DNA of 7,050 bases, from assembly GCA_046590195.1 (NCBI GenBank), contig JBKJTP010000210.1, forward strand, positions 1 to 7,050, written 5' to 3'. Of the stretch, positions 1 through 4,534 are shown one piece after another (the first letter of the stretch is position 1; each line of letters starts with the position of its first letter). The position numbers and the translations under genes are program-made. Below the pieces are notes generated by a model, which was given only the letters and a program-made list of their open reading frames with translations, ran no database searches and was not told the DNA's origin. The DNA is from JBKJTP01 sp046590195 (lineage in GTDB: Bacteria > Bacteroidota > Ignavibacteria > Palsa-1295).

Positions 1-1154
1 AATTCACTGCGATGGGTATCATGATCCTCGAACAGGAGGGAAAGATCAGCTTTGAGGATACGCTCCGCAAGTTCATGCCAGAGTTGCCTTACTATGGCAT
101 CACCGTTCGTCAGCTGCTGAATCATACGTCTGGACTGCCCGACTACATGGAGCACATGATGAATAGCTGGGACAAGAAGAAGATCGCGACGAACGAAGAT
201 ATGATCGCGCATCTCGCAAAGAAGCGTCCGAAGATCGAGTTCGCGCCAGGCGAGAAGTACGAATACAGCAACACAGGCTATGCGCTTCTTGCAAGCATCA
301 TCGAGCGAGTATCAGGCAAAGGCTTCGGCGAGTATCTTGCTGCAAAGATCTTCAAGCCACTCGGGATGAAGCACACGTTGGTGTATACCCGTCGTTATCA
401 GCCGAAGCATGTCCAGAACTACGCGCTTGGTTTTGTGGTGGATCGCTCAGCAAGCACGCGCAAGTATGTCTTGCCTGATTCAACGAAGGATCAGAACTAC
501 GTTTACCAATTCGACGGCATCGTTGGCGATGGCACGGTGAATTCAACTCTTGGCGACCTGCTCAAGTGGGACCGCGCACTCAACACTACGAAGCTTGTAA
601 AGCAGAGATCGTTGGATCTTGCATTCGCAAAAGGGAAGCTAAACGGTGGTGAATCAACGCCGTACGGCTTCGGCTGGCAGATCGGTTATGATAGCTTGCT
701 TGGTCCGCGTTACTTTCACTCGGGTGGATGGCCTGGCTATGCTACTTTTATTTCACGCTATCCGAAGTCCGATTGGACCGTCATTCTTCTCCGCAATGCC
801 GATGCACCTGGAGGATTGAACTTTGTATTGAATGACATTGGTCGTGTCATTAAGAATCAGCCTGCACTCTACACTCAACCATCGATCGATCTTCCTAGCG
901 GTGAGGCAACATCCTACGTTGGAAGTTACAGACTGAAGGAAGGGCTCGATCTCACATTCTCGATCGAAGATGGCAAATACTACATTCAGGGGACAGGACA
1001 ACCGCGCGATGAGGTCTTTCCGAGTTCACTCACAACGTTCTTCTCGCGCAAGGTTGGAGCAGAGATAGAGTTCGTTGTTGGCTCAAGTGGTAAAGCAGAG
1101 AAGCTGATTCTCACGCAAGGCAGCGTGTTTGTTTGTCCGAGAATAGGGGACTGA
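1..1154 (+). CDS. Serine beta-lactamase-like hydrolase (PBP4*/class C fold), 5' end missing
   Basis: The reading frame is open from the left edge: codons before the first ATG (base 12) read F-T-A and continue into M-G-I-M. In this family that stretch directly follows the catalytic SxxK motif, so the true start and SxxK lie upstream of the window. Counting from the ATG, the LLNHTSGLPDY signature is at residues 35-45, the YSN (YxN) motif at 85-87, a GDGTVNST segment at 172-179, and HSGG, the HxG equivalent of KTG, at 236-239. After about residue 298 comes a beta-rich C-terminal domain of the sort often found after these hydrolases (YVGSYRL, then paired strands). Family members are serine peptidases or esterases acting on D-amino-acid peptides, cell-wall peptides or small esters; the substrate cannot be read here. 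An antibiotic-resistance role should not be assumed. The stop codon abuts the stop of the convergent gene. Confidence 0.93.
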   Translation, partial: FTAMGIMILEQEGKISFEDTLRKFMPELPYYGITVRQLLNHTSGLPDYMEHMMNSWDKKKIATNEDMIAHLAKKRPKIEFAPGEKYEYSNTGYALLASIIERVSGKGFGEYLAAKIFKPLGMKHTLVYTRRYQPKHVQNYALGFVVDRSASTRKYVLPDSTKDQNYVYQFDGIVGDGTVNSTLGDLLKWDRALNTTKLVKQRSLDLAFAKGKLNGGESTPYGFGWQIGYDSLLGPRYFHSGGWPGYATFISRYPKSDWTVILLRNADAPGGLNFVLNDIGRVIKNQPALYTQPSIDLPSGEATSYVGSYRLKEGLDLTFSIEDGKYYIQGTGQPRDEVFPSSLTTFFSRKVGAEIEFVVGSSGKAEKLILTQGSVFVCPRIGD

Positions 1155-2006
1155 TCACTTTCGCCTTCTCGAAGAGGGCTTCGAGGGCGCAGGCCGCTGC
1201 TCGATCGTCTCTTTGAGGAACGCAGGGAATGAGTCCATGGTCTTGCTCGGAAATTCGAGATGACCCGCAGCTTTGGCGACAAAAATTGAACTAGTACCCT
1301 TGGTAAGATCGGAGAGCTTGAATAGCTCGTCCTGCGTGATCAGCGTTTCCTTCTCACCCATAATGAAGTGAGTGCTTGTCCGGATCTTGCGCGCTGCTTT
1401 GAGAGGCTCCAGTCTATCGCTATCGATAAAGCTCGTCACACGCGTTGAACCGGCAGTTTTACGCGCAGCATTGATCCGCTCGGTGAACCGCTTCTGTGCC
1501 GGGAGGAATGGACTCTCAACGATCAACTGATCAACCTTCGCGCCTTCCGCAACGGCGCTCATCGAGAGCGTGGCACCGAGCGTGCGCCCCCAAAGAATGA
1601 TCCTAGCCTTCGGTGAGCGCTTCTTTGCAAACGCGACTGCCGCTTTGATATCGTCAACAAATTCTGGATACGCCAGGATATCGGGATCGATGGCAAATGA
1701 ATCACTTGCTCCAAATCCACGATAGTCGAAGAGCATTACGCTCCAGCCAAGATCATTGACGAACTCGGATGCAGTCGGTAGAGAGTAGCTCATATTGCCA
1801 GCATCACCACCAGCAATGATCAGCACTGACTTCGCATCCTTACCCTCCAACCACCATCCCGCGAGCGTTGCACCCTTTGACTTTATCTGAAGGCTATCGA
1901 ACTTCAGACCGGTCTGAATGGGGGAGAGGACGTACTCTTTAGCGGGGTTGCTTGCGAATACCGCAGTAGAAACAAGTACGATTATAGTGAAAAGAATTGC
2001 TTTCAT
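1155..2006 (-). CDS. Exported alpha/beta-hydrolase-fold protein with substituted catalytic positions
   Basis: This is a 283-residue protein. Residues 1-18 form a signal peptide (K2, hydrophobic core, V-F-A before the predicted cut at 18/19), so it is probably periplasmic. The fold is recognised from the strand-turn GGDAGN at 66-71 (HGN-type position in BEM46-like hydrolases), DYRGFGAS at 94-101, the nucleophile-elbow region LWGRTLGA at 138-145, GEKE at 217-220 and AAGHLEF at 246-252. Relatives usually have GRSLG at the elbow and Asp in the G-x-x-D acid motif. Here these are Thr142 (codon ACG) and Glu220, while His249 is kept. The protein may therefore have altered or no hydrolase activity; this is inference. 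The tail is short, proline-rich and basic (RRRK). It lies 2 nt downstream of the 67-residue gene, so co-transcription is likely. The start follows from the signal peptide. Confidence 0.88.
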   Translation of the reverse strand: MKAILFTIIVLVSTAVFASNPAKEYVLSPIQTGLKFDSLQIKSKGATLAGWWLEGKDAKSVLIIAGGDAGNMSYSLPTASEFVNDLGWSVMLFDYRGFGASDSFAIDPDILAYPEFVDDIKAAVAFAKKRSPKARIILWGRTLGATLSMSAVAEGAKVDQLIVESPFLPAQKRFTERINAARKTAGSTRVTSFIDSDRLEPLKAARKIRTSTHFIMGEKETLITQDELFKLSDLTKGTSSIFVAKAAGHLEFPSKTMDSFPAFLKETIEQRPAPSKPSSRRRK

Positions 2007-2008
2007 AA

Positions 2009-2212
2009 TTACTCCAACCCCATCACTCGTTTCAATTCCTCCAGCGGTTCGTAGACGCTGATCGTGCTGCCGGTGATCAACTCGATCACGGTCTTTGGTG
2101 CATTCTCACGGTGATCGATACCGCCATAATCACGAAGGGAGACAATATATCGCTTGGCGATGACGTGGCGGCGGCCAGTCACATCCTTGAATTCGAGAAA
2201 GAGATCTTCCAT
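2009..2212 (-). CDS. Small hypothetical protein, FlbD/SwrD-like pattern
   Basis: This is a 67-residue soluble protein without signal peptide or membrane segment. The pattern is beta-rich: a GRRHVIAKRYIVSL strand pair near residues 13-26, then TVIELITGSTISVYEPLEELKR near 41-62. That arrangement (G-x-x-x-V, V-I-x-L-x-x-G, V-x-E-x-x-E-E) resembles the small FlbD/SwrD-like proteins linked to flagellar operons. The similarity is only a visual impression, and no flagellar gene is in view. It is the first gene of a two-gene leftward unit, ending 2 nt before the hydrolase ATG. It has no Shine-Dalgarno sequence; a TAnnTTTG box lies 4 nt before its ATG. The tight spacing, the clean start and the terminator just upstream support a real gene. 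Function unknown. Confidence 0.72.
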   Translation of the reverse strand: MEDLFLEFKDVTGRRHVIAKRYIVSLRDYGGIDHRENAPKTVIELITGSTISVYEPLEELKRVMGLE

Positions 2213-2216
2213 AGCA

Positions 2217-2224
2217 CAAAACTA
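2217..2224 (-). promoter_or_regulatory. Candidate Bacteroidota-type -7 promoter box (TAnnTTTG)
   Basis: Read leftward, the bases are TAGTTTTG, an exact match to the TAnnTTTG -7 element of Bacteroidota sigma factors. It lies 4 nt before the ATG of the 67-residue gene, which would put transcription start at or next to the start codon (leaderless or nearly so). The partner TTG is weak: the nearest lies about 24 nt upstream, more than the usual spacing. Placement between the upstream terminator and the gene fits a promoter. Confidence 0.4.
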
Positions 2225-2248
2225 CGAAGATATCTAAAGAATGATACG

Positions 2249-2283
2249 CAATAAAGAACGCCGCTCATTTCTGAGAGGCGTTC
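2249..2283 (-). terminator. Rho-independent terminator of the YeaQ/GlsB-like gene
   Basis: A long inverted repeat pairs 2256-2262 (GAACGCC) with 2277-2283 (GGCGTTC). After one G/A mismatch an inner stem pairs CTCA (2264-2267) with TGAG (2272-2275) around a TTTC loop. Read leftward, the hairpin is followed at once by TTTATTG. It lies 22 nt past the stop of the leftward membrane-protein gene and just before the next leftward unit, as expected for a terminator isolating the two transcripts. The rightward side lacks a T-tract. Confidence 0.75.
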
Positions 2284-2304
2284 CTCTAAATCAATTGCTA
2301 CAGG

Positions 2305-2574
2305 TTATGATCTGTGTACAACGGTCCGGCCACGGCCTGCGATCGCACGGTAGATCGCGAGCAATAAAATCGCGCCGATCAGTGACATCAGGAAGCCAGC
2401 GCCTTCGCCAGCGTCATAGAAGCCGAGTGCGCGTCCTGCCCAACCGCCGAGTAGTGAGCCGACGATACCGATGATCATCGTTACGATGATACCGCCTGGG
2501 TCCTTACCCGGCATGATTGCTTTTGCCAGTGCGCCTACGATAAGACCCACAATGGCTGCCCATAATAGTGACAT
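2305..2574 (-). CDS. YeaQ/YmgE/GlsB family small membrane protein (transglycosylase-associated type)
   Basis: This is an 89-residue, glycine-rich, very hydrophobic protein with about three membrane spans: residues 3-20, 28-47 and 59-77. It shows the family signature in order: G-L-I-V-G-A-L-A-K near 10-18, the MPGKDPGG turn at 21-28, I-I-G-I-V-G-S-L-L-G-G near 34-44, and I-G-A-I-L-L-L-A-I-Y-R near 66-76. Length and pattern match the family (about 80-90 residues). These inner-membrane proteins are often linked to general stress responses; their molecular function is not established, and the 'transglycosylase-associated' name is historical. It is divergent from the SpoIIE-type phosphatase, a stress-type regulator, although a functional link is only suggested by proximity. 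The ATG has no evident Shine-Dalgarno sequence and lies 2 nt after a possible 38-codon ORF. Confidence 0.93.
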   Translation of the reverse strand: MSLLWAAIVGLIVGALAKAIMPGKDPGGIIVTMIIGIVGSLLGGWAGRALGFYDAGEGAGFLMSLIGAILLLAIYRAIAGRGRTVVHRS

Positions 2575-2576
2575 AG

Positions 2577-2693
2577 TTATTCTGCTGTGTTAGTAATTTG
2601 AACTGCGCTTTTCCCTGGTGAGCCCATATACTCTACTTTGAGCTGCTGCTGAACTGAACTCATTGCATCCAGTACAAACACCTTGCCGTTCAT
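2577..2693 (-). CDS. Possible 38-residue upstream ORF
   Basis: Between the YeaQ/GlsB-like gene and the divergent phosphatase gene, a leftward frame runs from ATG (2693-2691) to TAA (2579-2577). The product begins MNGKVFVLDAMSSVQQQLKV and ends ITNTAE. I do not recognise it; it has no membrane segment. It ends 2 nt before the ATG of the membrane-protein gene, the same spacing as in the other leftward pair (2009/2006), which suggests translational coupling. It is short enough to arise by chance, so it may simply be a 5' leader. No Shine-Dalgarno sequence is seen. Confidence 0.3.
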   Translation of the reverse strand: MNGKVFVLDAMSSVQQQLKVEYMGSPGKSAVQITNTAE

Positions 2694-2790
2694 GACAGGA
2701 TGACTTCGAAAAGAAAACAAATTTTGCGAATGGCTGCCAAATCATGGGTTTGGGGCAGTTGGTACATACTTGCCATCAGTGACTAGGGCG

Positions 2791-2800
2791 GGCGGCCGCC
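2791..2800. promoter_or_regulatory. 10-bp perfect palindrome upstream of the phosphatase gene
   Basis: GGCGGCCGCC is a perfect palindrome ending 1 nt before the TATCTTTG box. It lies in a short G/C-only tract inside an otherwise mixed intergenic region. A dimeric regulator could bind it across the promoter spacer, or it may be just a local G/C run. No second copy is seen in the window. Confidence 0.25.
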
Positions 2801-2801
2801 G

Positions 2802-2809
2802 TATCTTTG
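2802..2809 (+). promoter_or_regulatory. Candidate Bacteroidota-type -7 promoter box (TATCTTTG)
   Basis: TATCTTTG followed by CA is a strong match to the TAnnTTTG -7 element. It stands 4 nt before the ATG of the phosphatase gene, so the transcript would start at or beside the start codon. No TTTG-type -33 box is seen at the usual spacing; the nearest TTG is about 29 nt upstream. Confidence 0.45.
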
Positions 2810-2813
2810 CAGT

Positions 2814-4076
2814 ATGCCGCCGATCACCACAGAGCAAAACCCCAGCACAAAGGAGCTACAGCAAGAGCTTGTCCGTGAGCGCTTTGCCCTGCGCTCGTTG
2901 CTCGACTTTGCCCAAACCCTTACTCCTGAGCTTGGGGTAGAGGGTATTATCCGAAGCGTCCTGCGCACGATCATGGGTAAGGCACTCATCCAGGATACCT
3001 TCGCCTACGTTCATCATAGCTATTTCCCCGATGAGGTGCAGGAGCGGCTCTCGGGCGATTACTTGCTCGTGACCTACGCGGGCTTTCGCAAACGGACGTT
3101 CAATACACAGATATCTAGCGAGGAGCTTGACGAACTGATCGAGTCGCCAGAGGAGGGGGTCAGCATCATGCTTCCCGTCGTGACGCCAGATCAATCCGAG
3201 ATCATCGCACTACTCGGCTTTGGCAAGCCGCTGCTGCCGACAGCGAATCTCGACGAGCAGCAGACCTTTGTCGAGTCGCTATCTGTGCTTACGGGTATGG
3301 CGCTTACGAACGCAAAGCTATTTGAAAGCGAGAAGAAGAGAGTCGGTTATGAGTCAGAGCTTCGGCTTGCCCGCGAGATCCAGCAGTCGCTTTTTCCGCA
3401 ATCTTTCCCGCAGGTAGATGGGCTCAGCTTTGCGGGACTTGTACGGCCTTCAGGGCACGTAGGCGGCGACTATTACGACGTGATCCGCCTCAGCGAGAAC
3501 AGGGTTCTGCTTTGTGTAGCAGATGTCGTCGGTAAGGGGATCTCGGCAGCGCTGATCATGTCGAATCTCCAAGCTGCTCTTCGCACGCTCATTGCGCCGA
3601 TCAAGCGTGGCGATATGAAGCTGACCGAGGCCGTGCAGCGGCTGAATACGCTCATCTTCGAACACACATCTCCTGAGCGGTTTATCACGGCGGTCTTTGC
3701 GATCATCGATTCGCAAGAGAACAACGTAGAGACCTGTATATGCGGACACCCGAACCCGTTGATCATCAACGACTTAGGGGATGTGTCGCAAGTCGCAGCT
3801 TCGGGCATTCCGTTGGGTATCATGCCGGAATTCGAATTCACTTGCACGATCGAGCACTTAAATGCGGGCTCAACATTGATCCTGTACACTGACGGTCTGA
3901 GCGAGGCCAGACTTTCGGAGGATGACGATATGATCGGCGTGCAAGGGGTCGAGGGCATCGCCATCGCCCAGTATAGGACTGGCGATTCGGTGGATACATT
4001 TCTCGACAAGATCACTGAGCGCACGGGCCTGGAGTTCGATGACGATCTGACAATATTGCTTGCGAGACGCAGCTAA
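2814..4076 (+). CDS. GAF-like plus SpoIIE/PP2C serine phosphatase (RsbU type)
   Basis: This is a 420-residue soluble protein. Residues 11-30 are charged and probably helical. Residues 30-170 look like a GAF-type sensor domain, ending in the usual helix (LTGMALTNAKLF). The linker L-A-R-E-I-Q-Q-S-L-F-P at 185-195 is the typical entry into RsbU/SpoIIE phosphatases. The catalytic domain shows VGGDYYD (216-222), ADVVGKG (236-242), CGHPNP (310-315), YTDGLSEA (358-365) and the final FDDDLTIL (408-415), so the metal-binding acidic residues are present. Family members use Mn/Mg to dephosphorylate anti-anti-sigma (STAS) proteins and so release sigma factors or other partners. The stimulus sensed by the GAF-like domain is unknown, and no STAS or RsbW-like kinase gene lies in the window. 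The start ATG sits 4 nt after a -7-type box. Length is normal for this architecture. Confidence 0.93.
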   Translation: MPPITTEQNPSTKELQQELVRERFALRSLLDFAQTLTPELGVEGIIRSVLRTIMGKALIQDTFAYVHHSYFPDEVQERLSGDYLLVTYAGFRKRTFNTQISSEELDELIESPEEGVSIMLPVVTPDQSEIIALLGFGKPLLPTANLDEQQTFVESLSVLTGMALTNAKLFESEKKRVGYESELRLAREIQQSLFPQSFPQVDGLSFAGLVRPSGHVGGDYYDVIRLSENRVLLCVADVVGKGISAALIMSNLQAALRTLIAPIKRGDMKLTEAVQRLNTLIFEHTSPERFITAVFAIIDSQENNVETCICGHPNPLIINDLGDVSQVAASGIPLGIMPEFEFTCTIEHLNAGSTLILYTDGLSEARLSEDDDMIGVQGVEGIAIAQYRTGDSVDTFLDKITERTGLEFDDDLTILLARRS

Positions 4077-4173
4077 GGCCGAATAGGCTGAGCTTTTACG
4101 AACTTGTCCCCAAAGACAAACGTTAGGTGCGACTCTCCAAACAGGGCGAATCTGCGCTGAAAAGTGAGAAACT
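4077..4173 (+). other. Spacer between phosphatase gene and tRNA-Arg
   Basis: This 97-nt stretch must hold the 3' end of the phosphatase transcript and the tRNA promoter. I see only a weak 5-bp hairpin (TTGTC 4104-4108 with GACAA 4115-4119) and no T-tract terminator. No convincing promoter pair is seen. Confidence 0.4.
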
Positions 4174-4247
<74 letters not shown>

Positions 4248-4251
4248 CGAG

Positions 4252-4267
4252 GACCGCTCAAGCGGTC
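4252..4267 (+). other. Perfect hairpin after tRNA-Arg
   Basis: GACCGC (4252-4257) and GCGGTC (4262-4267) form a 6-bp stem around a TCAA loop, 4 nt past the tRNA-Arg discriminator. No T-tract follows in either direction, so it is not a standard terminator. A role in 3'-end processing or as the left border of the neighbouring repeat element is possible. Confidence 0.5.
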
Positions 4268-4279
4268 AGAAGAATGTAC

Positions 4280-4351
4280 AATTAAGAATGAAGCATGAGG
4301 CTCAGCCGCCTTCCCCAATTCTTAATTCATCATTCTTCATTCTTAATTTTG
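4280..4351. repeat. Fold-back element made of 7-nt units between two tRNA genes
   Basis: Bases 4317-4351 tile as five consecutive heptamers: AATTCTT, AATTCAT, CATTCTT, CATTCTT, AATTTTG. The left side (4280-4293, AATTAAGAATGAAG) is the exact reverse complement of 4335-4348, giving a 14-bp perfect stem. Ten bases of it can instead pair with 4318-4327. The 41-nt loop also contains a G/C-rich core (about 4297-4316). Short heptanucleotide tandem repeats and small fold-back elements occur in the intergenic DNA of several phyla. It encodes no protein. Whether it has copies elsewhere in the genome cannot be seen. Confidence 0.6.
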
Positions 4352-4367
4352 TCGCGTCAGCGACAAA
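4348..4367. other. Perfect hairpin before tRNA-His
   Basis: TTTGTCGC (4348-4355) and GCGACAAA (4360-4367) form an 8-bp stem around a GTCA loop, ending 4 nt before the tRNA-His acceptor stem. Rightward it lacks a following T-tract. It overlaps the end of the heptamer repeat, and with the GACCGC/GCGGTC hairpin it brackets the element. Confidence 0.55.
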
Positions 4368-4371
4368 CATG

Positions 4372-4448
4372 GTGGGTGTAGCTCAGTTGGTTAGAGCGCT
4401 AGGTTGTGGCCCTTGAGGTCGCGGGTTCGAGCCCCGTCACTCACCCCA
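4372..4448 (+). tRNA. tRNA-His (anticodon GUG)
   Basis: Acceptor strands GTGGGTG (4372-4378) and CACTCAC (4438-4444) pair with one G-U. The D arm is GCTC/GAGC. The anticodon loop is TTGTGGC with GTG at 4406-4408. The T arm is GCGGG/CCCGT around TTCGAGC. The discriminator is C73 (4445), and a G at 4371 can serve as G-1, the identity element typical of tRNA-His. CCA is encoded at 4446-4448, unlike in the neighbouring tRNA-Arg. The anticodon stem CTAGG/CCTTG holds a U28-U42 mismatch where most bacterial tRNA-His have a C-G pair. Confidence 0.95.
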
Positions 4449-4458
4449 TATTTGGATA

Positions 4459-4483
4459 GCCCGAGGCAAACGCCTCTTTGGGC
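4459..4483 (+). other. Stem-loop upstream of the gltX terminator
   Basis: GAGGC (4463-4467) pairs with GCCTC (4472-4476) around AAAC. GCCC (4459-4462) pairs with GGGC (4480-4483) after a TTT bulge on the 3' side. It lies between tRNA-His and the terminator. CGAGG (4462-4466) could alternatively pair with CCTCG (4493-4497), which is part of the terminator stem. It may be only the tRNA 3' trailer. Confidence 0.45.
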
Positions 4484-4487
4484 AACG

Positions 4488-4522
4488 AAAGCCCTCGTGA
4501 CCCGAGGGCTTTTATATTTTTA
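4488..4522 (+). terminator. Strong intrinsic terminator between tRNA-His and gltX
   Basis: AAAGCCCTCG (4488-4497) and CGAGGGCTTT (4503-4512) form a perfect 10-bp stem with a TGACC loop, followed by TATATTTTTA. This is a textbook rho-independent terminator for the tRNA transcript. It ends only about 13-20 nt before the gltX ATG at 4535, so gltX either reads through it or starts transcription inside or just after the hairpin. Confidence 0.85.
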
Positions 4523-4534
4523 TCGATTGCTATC

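Larger units (their letters stand above)
2575..2813. other. Divergent intergenic region
   Basis: This 239-nt stretch separates two divergent genes and should hold both promoters. Its left half carries the possible 38-codon leftward ORF. Its middle (about 2694-2725) is A/T-rich. Its right end holds a perfect 10-bp palindrome and a TAnnTTTG box in front of the phosphatase gene. No RNA gene, long repeat or convincing -35/-10 pair was found for the leftward gene. Confidence 0.6.

Noticed and set aside
1166..1187. Terminator for the convergent pair
   Set aside because: The 7-bp hairpin is real, but neither strand has a T-tract after it and it lies inside coding sequence.
2241..2474. Rightward 77-codon Arg-rich frame over the terminator and the membrane-protein gene
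   Set aside because: It begins upstream of the terminator hairpin, runs through it and into the antisense of the YeaQ/GlsB-like gene. The Arg-rich product is typical of an antisense frame.
3473..4024. Leftward 183-codon frame inside the phosphatase gene
   Set aside because: It lies wholly opposite a gene with clear catalytic motifs. Its product shows no recognisable domain, so it is a shadow frame.
4317..4351. Possible CRISPR array from the regular short units
   Set aside because: Units are only 7 nt and directly adjacent, with no spacers and no cas genes; a heptamer tandem repeat fits better.
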